Below are positions 8,213 through 16,696 of a stretch of 37,046 nucleotides of DNA, in pieces. The notes under the pieces were generated by a model. The model searched no databases and had not been told where the DNA came from. It saw only the letters and a program-made list of their open reading frames with translations. Source of the stretch: Bacteroidota bacterium. Lineage in GTDB: Bacteria > Bacteroidota > Ignavibacteria > SZUA-365. The stretch is taken from positions 1 through 37,046 of the forward strand of contig JAGTUW010000302.1 in NCBI GenBank assembly GCA_018224345.1. Reading direction: 5' to 3'. Position numbers and translations under genes: made by a program. Position 1 is the first letter of the stretch; each line of letters opens with the position of its first letter.

Positions 8213-10504
8213 TCAGAACTTGACTTCAATAGCAATACTGGGAAGGATGGGAAGAAGAAGCACATCTTCGACAGTCGTGACTTCACCAGTGGAATCATAG
8301 TAGCGAAACCATACATCACGACGTGAATACACGTTGTAAATGTCGATCATCAGACTCGTGGGGAGCCCGAACAATGTTGTGTGATAATTTGCGTTCAGAT
8401 TCAACTGATGCGACGGCGGCAGCCGCAGACCGTAACGATCCGCCGGTATATTCAGCCCCTTGCCACTCTCACTTCCGGGCAGACGCGTTTCAAGTCGCGA
8501 AGTCTGACCGGTGTAGGACTGACCGGTTTGAAACGTGAATGTGGCCGACAGATCCCAGGAATCATTGAGTTTGTACTGTGCGACTACCTTGAAATCATGC
8601 CGTCTGTCCCATTTCGGGCGGAACCATTCTCCACGATTGAGTTCGTCAAAACGGACATTTATCCAGCCCAGCGCATACCCAACCCAACCGGTAAAACGAC
8701 CCCGTTTTTTCTGTAGAAAAAGTTCGATTCCATAAGCCTCCCCGACACCGTCGTAGAAAAAATCACGCACTGTGGTACCACGTGTCTGGAATTGGTTCAG
8801 TTCGCTGACATGCGCAAGATCTTTATAATACAGATCTATATTGAAATCGATGTCGTCGAATGGTTGTGTTTCCACGCCGAGAACGTAATGGATGGCACGA
8901 CTCGGATCCATCGTCGAATCCGTCGGTAACCAGGTATCGAAAAAGCTGAAATCGGGTAGTGACGCCAGACGAAAATACTGGTGATAGACACCGAACGCTG
9001 CTTTCACGGCAATGAAATCCTGGAGCTGATACCGAGCTGCGATGCGTGGGTCGAATTTGACCAGCCCTCGCAAATCATAATAATTGGCCCGCAAACCGAC
9101 CTGTAAGGAGAAAAGAGGAGAAAACTGATAGTTCGATTGCATGAATGCCGATGTGGTATGATCCACGGCATCGATGCTCAGAACCCCGCCACCATTCCCC
9201 TCCGATGAGGAGGAATCCGCATCTCCAGTGAAATTCTGCAGGTAACTGAGCTCATAACGGTTGATTTCAAAACCACCCTTCATTGTCCAATCACTCGAGA
9301 CGAACCACTCGAGATTTCCTTTCAGCGTATAATCCTCGATGGTGTTCCTGGCTTCGGTTTCAAATCCCGTGTTGCTCGATGAAAAACTGTTCCCGTATCT
9401 CGAATAACTGAGATTGAACACGGAAAACAGTTTGTCGCTGAACAAATGTGTCCATCGAGAGGACAACAGACGGTTACTGATACCGATATTTCCGTTGAAT
9501 CCTGCCCGGTTGTCGAATTCCAGTACATCCTCGGATAAGAATCCCGAGAGAAACAGCTTGTCCGACATCCCGATGTCCTGGGATATTTTTCCGTTGATAT
9601 CGTAGAAAAAATAATTTGGGAGTGGATCCTCGTCCGTCTCCAGTAGACCGGTCAGCAAATCAATGTACGTGCGCCGTGCACCAAAGAACCAGGAGCCATT
9701 GCCTACCGGACCTTCCGCGGAGAGACGCGAGGAAATGAGGCCGAGCGAAGCCGTCCCACCGAATTTCCTCCTGTTTCCATCTTTTTGTACGAGATCGAGC
9801 ACGGCAGACAGTCGCCCTCCGTATTCCGCCGGATACCCGCCCTTGATCAGATCGATGTCTTTTACCGCATCCGGATTGAACGTGGAGAAAAACCCGAACA
9901 GATGCGACGGATTATACACTGCCGACCCGTCAAGCAGCACGAGCGTCTGATCCGGAGAACCACCCCGGATATACAGTCCACTCGAGATCTGCGATGACGA
10001 GAGAATACCCGGTAGATACTGCAGCGAACGGAATACATCAGCCTCGCCCCCGACACGAAGCTGTGTGATCTGGCGTATGGGAATATTTACGCGGCTGACA
10101 CTGATCTGTCTCTTATCATCGAAACGATCTCGCTCAATGACGACCTCGTCAAGTTGAAGGGTCTCGGGAATCAGCTCAATATCGAGCCTGCGGGAGGCCC
10201 TTGCTCCCAATTCCACTGTGACCTCCTGTCTCTTGTATCCAAGAAAACTGTAGATGACGGTGTATGTCCCCGGCTTGATCTCCGAGATAGCGTAATAGCC
10301 GCTTTTATTGGTAACACTGCCCTGTCGCGTTTCCACGATAAAAACGGTGGCACCGACCATGGTCTCGCCGGTTTCCTTGTCACGCACATACCCGCTGAGT
10401 GTGGCATTGTCGGAAATCTCTCCTGTAACCGCACCGTCAGCGTAAGTGACAACGACAAGGGAGAGCAAGATGATGCAGAGTATGAAGGACCTGAATGAAT
10501 GCAT
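8213..10504 (-). CDS. TonB-dependent outer-membrane receptor with N-terminal carboxypeptidase-like domain
   Basis: A 763-residue receptor for energy-dependent uptake across the outer membrane. After a signal peptide (~1-24) comes a carboxypeptidase regulatory-like domain (~32-118: SGYVRDKETGETMVGATVF, GYYAISEIKPGTYT, SFLGYKRQEV). The plug (~125-230) includes the typical LQYLPGI, SGLYIRGGSPDQTLVLLDG, and GGYPAEYGGRLSAVLD. The remainder is a 22-strand-type barrel ending in a hydrophobic IAIEVKF strand with terminal phenylalanine, as usual for BAM substrates. It is the first gene of a two-gene operon with the DUF4249 lipoprotein. No sigma/anti-sigma pair or enzyme is adjacent that would reveal the substrate. 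Confidence 0.92.
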   Translation of the reverse strand: MHSFRSFILCIILLSLVVVTYADGAVTGEISDNATLSGYVRDKETGETMVGATVFIVETRQGSVTNKSGYYAISEIKPGTYTVIYSFLGYKRQEVTVELGARASRRLDIELIPETLQLDEVVIERDRFDDKRQISVSRVNIPIRQITQLRVGGEADVFRSLQYLPGILSSSQISSGLYIRGGSPDQTLVLLDGSAVYNPSHLFGFFSTFNPDAVKDIDLIKGGYPAEYGGRLSAVLDLVQKDGNRRKFGGTASLGLISSRLSAEGPVGNGSWFFGARRTYIDLLTGLLETDEDPLPNYFFYDINGKISQDIGMSDKLFLSGFLSEDVLEFDNRAGFNGNIGISNRLLSSRWTHLFSDKLFSVFNLSYSRYGNSFSSSNTGFETEARNTIEDYTLKGNLEWFVSSDWTMKGGFEINRYELSYLQNFTGDADSSSSEGNGGGVLSIDAVDHTTSAFMQSNYQFSPLFSLQVGLRANYYDLRGLVKFDPRIAARYQLQDFIAVKAAFGVYHQYFRLASLPDFSFFDTWLPTDSTMDPSRAIHYVLGVETQPFDDIDFNIDLYYKDLAHVSELNQFQTRGTTVRDFFYDGVGEAYGIELFLQKKRGRFTGWVGYALGWINVRFDELNRGEWFRPKWDRRHDFKVVAQYKLNDSWDLSATFTFQTGQSYTGQTSRLETRLPGSESGKGLNIPADRYGLRLPPSHQLNLNANYHTTLFGLPTSLMIDIYNVYSRRDVWFRYYDSTGEVTTVEDVLLLPILPSIAIEVKF

Positions 10505-10759
10505 CCTGTATGTTCCGTTACTTTCCCGATGCTGCCGGAGAACCGATGCGAGTCATGCACCGCAGGATCGAAGCTCCCTTTCATCGAGTAAAGGTGAAGT
10601 GATCAGTCATACAACGCCGGAAATCGGCGTATCGTTTCACTGTACGAATAAAATCGCCCCGGGTTGCTCTCCGCCGGAATCATTACCGGATCACAACCTG
10701 TCTCCCTCCTGACAACCACCCGATGAAAACCACATACTCACCACCACGCGTGTGCAACC

Positions 10760-11014
10760 CTACACTGCCAATTCCACAAGTTTCGAACCGACACCGGGAA
10801 TAATTCCGATTTTCCTCGCGAGTTCATCCATGTCTTCCCGCTTCCCATGCAACTCGAGAATCAACAACCCCTGATCCGAACAGTTCTCGAGCACACCGTC
10901 GTGAATACCAAGTCGTGTCTTGATGATACAACCCCATGCAGTGAGCACTTTCTGCACGGATACAGCCGCTTCCTTCCGGTTGCCAATGAGAACGAGCAGA
11001 ACGGTTTTTGTCAT
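10760..11014 (-). CDS. TM1266-like ACT-fold regulator
   Basis: An 84-residue protein with the beta-alpha-beta-beta-alpha-beta pattern of the small ACT/NikR-C-like family named for TM1266 (annotated as iron-only hydrogenase system regulator). Key positions are the first strand VLLVLIGNRKEA, the conserved IIKTRLGIHDG turn, the second core strand GLLILELHG, and the closing KIGIIPGVGSKLVEL. There is no DNA-binding domain. In several bacteria this family sits with [FeFe]-hydrogenase maturation genes; none is visible here, so its partner is unknown. GAGGTGAAGAG lies before the ATG. It is transcribed away from the LeuT-like symporter. Confidence 0.72.
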   Translation of the reverse strand: MTKTVLLVLIGNRKEAAVSVQKVLTAWGCIIKTRLGIHDGVLENCSDQGLLILELHGKREDMDELARKIGIIPGVGSKLVELAV

Positions 11015-11373
11015 AACTCTTCACCTCGATACTGTGGATAACAAGAGTGCAATATATGATAAATCACAACGAAAGTACACAACACCACTGTATGTCTGAT
11101 CAGCGCGGTACATCCCGATGAATTCCACACGTGTACCACGTCTCTGCGTACCCGCCATGTCAATGAAGTACGCAGTGTCAACAGCATTGCGGAACATGAA
11201 TCGCAGCGCTGTATCCTGCCGTGTCCGGTTGAGCATCCGGACCTTGCTCACATTGCTCAGACAGGGATTGGAAAACAGTGTTTGATTTTTTAGTTTTCCT
11301 GCTGAGCGGTATCACAGTTTCTCCTTCACGGACGGGTATCCGTTTCATCCATCATTTGTGAGAAGGGCGTTGC
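11015..11373. other. 359-base gap between divergent genes; one doubtful small ORF
   Basis: This region should hold the promoters of the ACT-fold regulator (-) and the symporter (+). A perfect 7-base inverted repeat, GGAAAAC/GTTTTCC, occurs at 11270-11276 and 11293-11299, about 75 bases before the symporter start. A 76-codon minus-strand ORF (11021-11251, GTG start, or ATG at 11236) ends seven bases before the regulator; it shows no domain that I recognise and no clear ribosome-binding site, so I do not call it a gene. Confidence 0.4.
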
Positions 11374-12957
11374 ATGGTTGATCAAAAGGAGCAGTGGGGA
11401 TCACGCATAGGTCTGATACTCGCTGTCGCCGGGAATGCGGTTGGTCTGGGTAATTTTCTGCGTTTCCCGGTACAAGCCGCATCAAACGGCGGCGGGGCCT
11501 TCATGATTCCGTATTTTATCGCTTTTCTCCTGCTGGGCATCCCTCTGATGTGGGTCGAGTGGAGCATAGGCCGACATGGTGGCAAATACGGCTATGGGAG
11601 CGCCCCGGGGATGTTCGATGTTCTCTGGAACAATTCCATTGCAAAGTATCTCGGTGTCATCGGCCTGCTCATCTCCATGGTCATTCTGATTTACTACACA
11701 TACATCGAGTCATGGACGCTTGGCTATGGTATTTTCAGTATGGTGGGGCTGTACCACGGAGCAGATTCGCTCGAAGAGATGAGCGGCTTTCTCTCAAGCT
11801 ATCAGGGTCTTCAGGATGGTGAGCATTTCACCAGCGTATGGCCTGCGTACGGATTGATGCTGTTCACGTTTGTTGTCAATTTTTTTGTGCTCTGGAAAGG
11901 TCTTTCCGCGGGGATCGAGAAGCTCGCGAAAGTCGCCATGCCCATGCTCTTTATCTTCGCGGTGATCCTTCTCATCCGAGTTTTCACTCTCGGAACGCCC
12001 GATCCTTCCGTACCCGAAAATTCAGTGATCAACGGACTGGCATACATCTGGAACCCGAATTTCGACGAATTAAGCAAGGCCAGTGTCTGGATCGCGGCTG
12101 CAGGACAGATTTTCTTTACGCTCAGCGTCGGGATGGGAACGATACACGCCTATGCCAGCTATTTGCGCCCAAAAGATGATATTGCACTCAGCGGCCTCAC
12201 GACCGCTGCGACAAACAAGTTCGTGGAAGTCGTCCTCGGTGGCAGCATTGCCATTCCGGTCGCCGTCGCGTTTTTCGGTCTCGATATGACAAAGGAGATT
12301 GCCTCGGGCGGTGCGTTCAACCTGGGCTTCGTTTCCATGCCTGTGATTTTCGGAAAAATACCGCTCGGGCAACTGTTCGGTGCTATGTGGTTCTTCCTGC
12401 TCTTCGTCGCTGGAATAACATCCTCGGTTGCGATGGGACAGCCCGTTGTCGCGTTCTTTAAAAATCAATTCGGTATGAGCCACCGGCGCGCAGTGCTCTC
12501 CCTGGCGACCATCGTTATTATCTGTGTACAACCGGTGGTGTTTTTCCTTGGACACGGCTTCCTTGACGAAATGGACTACTGGTCCGGGACGTTCGGGCTC
12601 GTGATCTTTGCCACTGTCGAGATCATACTCTTCGCCTGGGTGTTCAAAATTGATCGTGCCTGGGAAGAACTCAACAGGGGCGCTGATATCCGCATACCGA
12701 TATTCTTCAAGTATGTGATCAAATACGTGACACCGCTGTACCTGCTTATCATTATGGGCGTCTGGCTGTATCAGGATGCCATCGACATACTCCTGCTCAA
12801 CAAAACTTCGGGAGGCAATCCGGTCGACCCTGCCGACGTACCGTATATATGGGGCGCGCGTGCACTGATGGTCGGCCTGTTCCTCCTCCTCTCACTGTTC
12901 GTCCATTATGCCTGGAAAAGAAAGCGGCGCCTCGGCATTACAAGTTTCAGAGAGTAA
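11374..12957 (+). CDS. LeuT-like neurotransmitter:sodium symporter (amino acid uptake)
   Basis: A 527-residue, 12-helix inner-membrane transporter of the NSS family, close to the LeuT model from Aquifex. Residues line up without a gap at the N-terminus: N21, A22, N27 and R30 in AGNAVGLGNFLRFP, which in LeuT bind sodium and form the outer gate. TYIESWTLGY (TM3, with the substrate-binding tyrosine) and GQIFFTLS (TM6 unwound region) are kept, as is the EMDYWSGT segment holding the gating aspartate. Two pocket positions differ from LeuT as I recall it: TLSVGM has Met at the F259 position, and TSSVAM has Met at I359. Family knowledge supports sodium-driven uptake of a small amino acid; specificity is open. 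GAGAAGGG lies before the ATG. It converges with the LD-carboxypeptidase gene, 74 bases away. Confidence 0.93.
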   Translation: MVDQKEQWGSRIGLILAVAGNAVGLGNFLRFPVQAASNGGGAFMIPYFIAFLLLGIPLMWVEWSIGRHGGKYGYGSAPGMFDVLWNNSIAKYLGVIGLLISMVILIYYTYIESWTLGYGIFSMVGLYHGADSLEEMSGFLSSYQGLQDGEHFTSVWPAYGLMLFTFVVNFFVLWKGLSAGIEKLAKVAMPMLFIFAVILLIRVFTLGTPDPSVPENSVINGLAYIWNPNFDELSKASVWIAAAGQIFFTLSVGMGTIHAYASYLRPKDDIALSGLTTAATNKFVEVVLGGSIAIPVAVAFFGLDMTKEIASGGAFNLGFVSMPVIFGKIPLGQLFGAMWFFLLFVAGITSSVAMGQPVVAFFKNQFGMSHRRAVLSLATIVIICVQPVVFFLGHGFLDEMDYWSGTFGLVIFATVEIILFAWVFKIDRAWEELNRGADIRIPIFFKYVIKYVTPLYLLIIMGVWLYQDAIDILLLNKTSGGNPVDPADVPYIWGARALMVGLFLLLSLFVHYAWKRKRRLGITSFRE

Positions 12958-13031
12958 CCCGGGGAAGCGGCATACAGATTTTGTGCATGTGAACAAGCTG
13001 AACGAATGCTACCGGAAGGACGCGAAAGTGA

Positions 13032-13961
13032 TTATCTAACAGTGGGTTCGAGTACGGCGATTTCCTTTCGTGTCGTGTCGAGGGCGACGCGGCATCCGAA
13101 AGGCAGGGTGATTTTTTCCGGGATATGACCAAAAGGAATATCGGTGAGAACGGGGACATCGAGCGGAAGAAGATATTCTTTCAATACCTGAAGAAATTCA
13201 CGGTTGAACTCATCATCGGGAATCCCGGTAAAACTGCCGAGCAGAACGCCCGACACCCTGCCGAGAAGACCGGAATCCCTGAGCTGCAGCAGCATTCTGT
13301 CCAGACGATACACGGATTCTCCCACATCCTCGAGAAACAAAGTTGCATTCCGAAAATCCGGTAACCACGGCGTACCGATCAAAGAACAGAGGACGGCAAG
13401 ATTTCCACCAAGAAGGACTCCCTCCGACTTCCCCTCCCGAAGTATCCCCATCGCACCGCAATGCGGTAATATCCGCCGCTTTCGCCTGCTGTGCAACATA
13501 TCCCAAAGGGCATCCGCCGTGGTTTTCTCCATACCCACTGCGAATTCCGCTGCGATCATGGGTCCAGCGAAGGTAGGAAGCCCTGCTTTCGCATAGAGCG
13601 CAAGTGACAAGGCGGTAATATCACTGAACCCGACAAGAATACGGGGATGCGCGCGGATGAAATCGTAATCGAGTTTTCCGAGAAGGCGTGCAGCTCCGTA
13701 ACCACCGCGTGTACAGAAAATCGCGCGAATACGTGTATCCTCGAACATCGCCATGATGTCGGTGGCACGAAGAGTGTCGGATCCTGCCAGATAACCATCA
13801 TGTGCGCCGACACTCCAACCGAGACGGACACGGTAGCCCTCGGCGATGAGTGCGGATACACCACGCATGATCCGTTTAGCGTCGCGTGGCGGACTTGAGG
13901 GAGAAATGACGCCTACCATGTCCCCGGGCCGCAGTCGCCCCGGAGTCACTGTCTGTATCAA
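13032..13961 (-). CDS. LD-carboxypeptidase, peptidase family S66
   Basis: A 309-residue enzyme of the LdcA/MccF family, which removes the terminal D-alanine from muropeptide tetrapeptides in peptidoglycan recycling (some members cleave microcin-type conjugates). The N-terminal GDMVGVISPSSPP, the TRGGYGAARLL stretch and the nucleophile motif GFSDIT (canonical G-Y/F-SD) are present; the catalytic Glu and His regions appear as FLEDVGE and FGHIPEKITLPFG. No signal peptide, so it is cytoplasmic. The predicted start is TTG, overlapping the dapA stop by four bases, which implies translational coupling; no good ribosome-binding site precedes it. Its place after dapA and dapB fits reuse of DAP-containing peptides. 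Confidence 0.9.
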   Translation of the reverse strand: MIQTVTPGRLRPGDMVGVISPSSPPRDAKRIMRGVSALIAEGYRVRLGWSVGAHDGYLAGSDTLRATDIMAMFEDTRIRAIFCTRGGYGAARLLGKLDYDFIRAHPRILVGFSDITALSLALYAKAGLPTFAGPMIAAEFAVGMEKTTADALWDMLHSRRKRRILPHCGAMGILREGKSEGVLLGGNLAVLCSLIGTPWLPDFRNATLFLEDVGESVYRLDRMLLQLRDSGLLGRVSGVLLGSFTGIPDDEFNREFLQVLKEYLLPLDVPVLTDIPFGHIPEKITLPFGCRVALDTTRKEIAVLEPTVR

Positions 13962-14851
13962 GATGCGAGCAGATCGAGTGAGCGCAACACTACTTCCAGC
14001 CTCTCACGATTTGCCCGCTGCATCGGGACGAGCGGGAGGCGGAACCGCTCTTCGATGAGTCCCATCATCGCCATTGCGGTTTTCACCGGTATAGGATTCG
14101 ATTCGATAAAGTTCATACGCAAAAGCGTCACGAGACGATCGTAGATTTCCCTGGCCTCAGTGAGTTTCCCATCCAAAGCCAGATGTACCATGTGCGTGAT
14201 ATCCGTGGGCAGCTCGTTTGCCGCCACCGAGATGACACCATCTATGCCCATGGCTATTTGTGCGAGTACAAGATCATCGTCTCCGGAGAGCACGCTGAAG
14301 CCATCAGGTTTCCCCCGAACGATATCATAGATCTGTGTGAAATTCGCACTTGCCTCCTTCGTGGCGATGACGTTGCCCCCCTCGGCGATTCGAAGCTGTG
14401 TCTCAGCGGTGATATTGCCGCCGGTACGACCGGGAACGTTATACATGACGACACCGCAGTCGATTCCGTCAGCAACCGCACGAAAATGCTGGTAATATCC
14501 CTCCTGTGTCGGCTTGTTGTAATATGGTCCGACTATGAGCACGGCATCAACGCCGATTGCTGCCGCTACCCGTGCATTTTCAAGAGTTCTCATTGTCGCA
14601 TTGGATCCTGCCCCCGCGATGACAGGGATACGTCCGTTCACGGTCTCCACAACTGTTTCCAGCAGTTTCTGATATTCCACATCGCTGAGTGTCACCGCCT
14701 CACCGGTCGTTCCGCAGGGAACAAGCATATCAATGCCATGTTCGACCTGACGCTGTGTGAGGCGCTGCACGGCGGAATAATCAACGGTACCTTCGGCATT
14801 GAAGGGTGTAATCAGTGCTGTCCCTGCACCGCTAAGCTTAGGCAAGGTCAT
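13958..14851 (-). CDS. dapA: 4-hydroxy-tetrahydrodipicolinate synthase
   Basis: Condenses pyruvate with L-aspartate semialdehyde at the first committed step of the lysine and meso-diaminopimelate pathway. The 297-residue product has the full TIM-barrel pattern: GAGTALITPF at the start, VPCGTTGEAVTLS, AGAGSNAT, GPYYNKPTQEGYY with the conserved tyrosine, YNVPGRTG, and ATKEASAN with the Schiff-base lysine, then SGDDDL. I chose ATG 14851 because GGAGG lies nine bases upstream and the family begins here; reading on to 14947 would add 32 unlike residues inside dapB. It overlaps the dapB stop by 14 bases and the next gene by four. Confidence 0.96.
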   Translation of the reverse strand: MTLPKLSGAGTALITPFNAEGTVDYSAVQRLTQRQVEHGIDMLVPCGTTGEAVTLSDVEYQKLLETVVETVNGRIPVIAGAGSNATMRTLENARVAAAIGVDAVLIVGPYYNKPTQEGYYQHFRAVADGIDCGVVMYNVPGRTGGNITAETQLRIAEGGNVIATKEASANFTQIYDIVRGKPDGFSVLSGDDDLVLAQIAMGIDGVISVAANELPTDITHMVHLALDGKLTEAREIYDRLVTLLRMNFIESNPIPVKTAMAMMGLIEERFRLPLVPMQRANRERLEVVLRSLDLLAS

Positions 14852-15590
14852 TGAGCATATCCTCCAGTGTAAACATCCCTTGTTTATTACAAATCCATTG
14901 GGCAGCGAGCAAGGCGCCTTCGGCAAACCCCCTTCTCCCTTTCGCACGATGGATCAACTCGATTTCATCAGAATCGGAATCGATTCTAACGGTGTGCTCT
15001 CCGAAGACCTTCCCAAGTCGTTCCGAGGTCACATACAATGCTGTGGGATCAATCATCCCTTCAGGTACGCCTCTTACAATTCCCTTTTTGTTCTTGTTGT
15101 TCAGGAGCACATCTTCTGCCATTGCCAGCGCCGTTCCGCTCGGTGTGTCTTTCTTGCCCACATGATGTACTTCATGAATCGCAAGATCGTACTGAGGATA
15201 ATTATTAAGCAGTGCCGCCAGGGTTGCTGAAGTTTTGCGAAATATGTGTACACCGATAGAGAAGTTGTTCGAGTGGATGCACGCTCCCTCGGCATCCTGT
15301 ACGGCCTTCTCGACCTGTGAGCGCTCATCTTCCCAGCCCGTCGTGCCGCTGACGACAGGCATACCCGCACGAACACATGCAAGAATATTGTTCACTGCCT
15401 GATCTGGCGAGGTGAATTCGACGCACACCTGCACATCTCGTCCCACAAGATCATCAATACTCTCATACATCCTGTCATCCTGTGGATCCACGATCTGCGG
15501 TTCAGGCCAGTCTCTTTCACTGATGATATCATGCAACGTACGGCCCATGCGTCCGAAGCCGATAAGCGCGATTCTAGGTTTTTCTCTCAT
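14838..15590 (-). CDS. dapB: 4-hydroxy-tetrahydrodipicolinate reductase
   Basis: Reduces the DapA product using NAD(P)H. The 250-residue protein starts with a Rossmann motif, IALIGFGRMGRTL (residues ~6-18; GxGxMG type), has VEFTSPDQAVNN and the loop GTTGW, and the signature HEVHHVGKKDTPSGTAL with the catalytic histidines and lysine. The C-terminal GRRGFAEGALLAAQWI closes the family pattern. It overlaps the upstream M20 gene by four bases (ATGA), with GAGG inside that gene as ribosome-binding site, and overlaps dapA by 14 bases. Confidence 0.96.
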   Translation of the reverse strand: MREKPRIALIGFGRMGRTLHDIISERDWPEPQIVDPQDDRMYESIDDLVGRDVQVCVEFTSPDQAVNNILACVRAGMPVVSGTTGWEDERSQVEKAVQDAEGACIHSNNFSIGVHIFRKTSATLAALLNNYPQYDLAIHEVHHVGKKDTPSGTALAMAEDVLLNNKNKKGIVRGVPEGMIDPTALYVTSERLGKVFGEHTVRIDSDSDEIELIHRAKGRRGFAEGALLAAQWICNKQGMFTLEDMLNDLA

Positions 15591-16600
15591 TTTTTCCTCA
15601 AGGCATGGTAGAGACTGACGAAGGCATCGACGGCGTACTCAATTTCGGAAATACGGATTTTTTCATCCTCGCGATGTGCGTCGTGTATGGAACCGGGGCC
15701 GAACAATAAACAGTTACCCATGGATGAAAGATAGGGTATATCCGTCCCGAAAGAAACGGGTTTGGTCGGGAAACCCGTCACGGTCGTAAGGATCTGGGGT
15801 TCTGAAATTGATTGGAAGCGAACCGAAGCGCGGCCATCGATCAAATGAAGCAGTTGGGCTTTCCGTGATTCCGTATCATCGACGATACGGTGCACCACTG
15901 TCGCCGAAGCATTCGGAGCGAGTGTGTTCATCGCTACGCCGCCTTCGATCAGCCCGATGTTGGTCGTCGCAGATCCGAGCAGGGGGCTACTGCCCCAGTC
16001 GGTATAGCGTATGTCACTGAGCAGATCCAGCAGCGCATGTATGGCGGAGATTCCTCGTTCAGGGTACGCACTGTGTACAGCAATCCCTTCCGTCGAGAGT
16101 GTATAGCTCAATACCCCTTTGTGGCCGGAGGCGAGCATATTGTCTGTGGGTTCACCCACAATGATAAAATCGGCGCTTCGTTCCCCCCGGGCTGCAGTTT
16201 GTGCTCCGATGCTATCGGTTTCTTCACCAACAACAAAGAGAAAAGCCGGATCATATCCGCTCTCGATAAGTCGTCCGCCCGCAACCAGCATCGCGGCGAT
16301 AATGCCTTTCGTATCGCAGGCGCCGCGCCCGTAAAGTATCTCTCCCTCGAATCTTGCAGGAAAAAAGGGAGGAACGGTATCGACATGCGTGCAGAACAGT
16401 ACGTCCGTGTGTGTTTGCCATCCGGCATAAAGATTCCATCGGTCCCTTGACACCTGTTCCCGTTCGGTTATTAAACCCATCTGCTCACATTGTTCTTCAA
16501 GAGAAAGCAACATCGCTGCTTCCGACCCCGTGACAGAGGGAATATCGATGAGCCGGGCTGCGAGTCGGGCTGGATAGGAGTATGTATCGGGTGTCTTCAT
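15587..16600 (-). CDS. M20-family metallopeptidase/deacylase (ArgE/DapE type)
   Basis: A 337-residue cytoplasmic dizinc hydrolase. Metal and catalytic residues are clear: H72 and D74 in CTHVDTVPP, D96 in GRGACDTKG, E126/E127 in VVGEETDS, E150 in IVGEPTD, and a C-terminal histidine in GSIHDAHRED. An internal lid domain (~160-270) is present. Family members deacylate N-acetylornithine, N-succinyl-DAP, acetyl-lysine or dipeptides. Being the first gene of an overlapping operon with dapB and dapA, it may be a DAP-pathway desuccinylase (DapE) or a deacetylase; residues alone do not decide. I chose ATG 16600 rather than the longer frame to 16630, which would run into the terminator of the giant gene. 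There is no Shine-Dalgarno. Confidence 0.87.
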   Translation of the reverse strand: MKTPDTYSYPARLAARLIDIPSVTGSEAAMLLSLEEQCEQMGLITEREQVSRDRWNLYAGWQTHTDVLFCTHVDTVPPFFPARFEGEILYGRGACDTKGIIAAMLVAGGRLIESGYDPAFLFVVGEETDSIGAQTAARGERSADFIIVGEPTDNMLASGHKGVLSYTLSTEGIAVHSAYPERGISAIHALLDLLSDIRYTDWGSSPLLGSATTNIGLIEGGVAMNTLAPNASATVVHRIVDDTESRKAQLLHLIDGRASVRFQSISEPQILTTVTGFPTKPVSFGTDIPYLSSMGNCLLFGPGSIHDAHREDEKIRISEIEYAVDAFVSLYHALRKK

Positions 16601-16628
16601 AACGAAATTAATATACAAGACTCGGGGC

Positions 16629-16663
16629 AAAAAAAAAGCGTCCCGGCCAGAAGGCCGGGACGC
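16629..16663 (-). terminator. Strong rho-independent terminator of the giant surface-protein gene
   Basis: A perfect 11-bp GC-rich stem (GCGTCCCGGCC / GGCCGGGACGC, arms 16638-16648 and 16653-16663, AGAA loop) is followed on the minus strand by nine T residues. It lies about 33 bases past the stop codon and only 29 bases before the M20 start, so the M20 operon must have a promoter overlapping or just after it. Confidence 0.92.
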
Positions 16664-16673
16664 CAGGTCGGTC

Positions 16674-16689
16674 GGAGAGTAAACTCTCC
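16674..16689 (-). terminator. Second stem-loop just after the giant gene's stop
   Basis: GGAGAGT and ACTCTCC (7 bp, loop AA; effectively 6 bp with a 4-base loop) lie between the stop codon and the main terminator. Without a T-run of its own it is more likely a 3'-end stabilising hairpin than a terminator. Confidence 0.45.
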
Positions 16690-16696
16690 TGTTTAC

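Noticed and set aside
10505..10759. Possible terminator with CCGG-type palindromes after the ACT-fold regulator
   Set aside because: Only a 4-bp pairing with a mismatch and no T-run; not convincing.
11021..11251. 76-codon minus-strand ORF beside the ACT-fold regulator
   Set aside because: GTG start, no ribosome-binding site and no family; it could be real, but the evidence is not enough.
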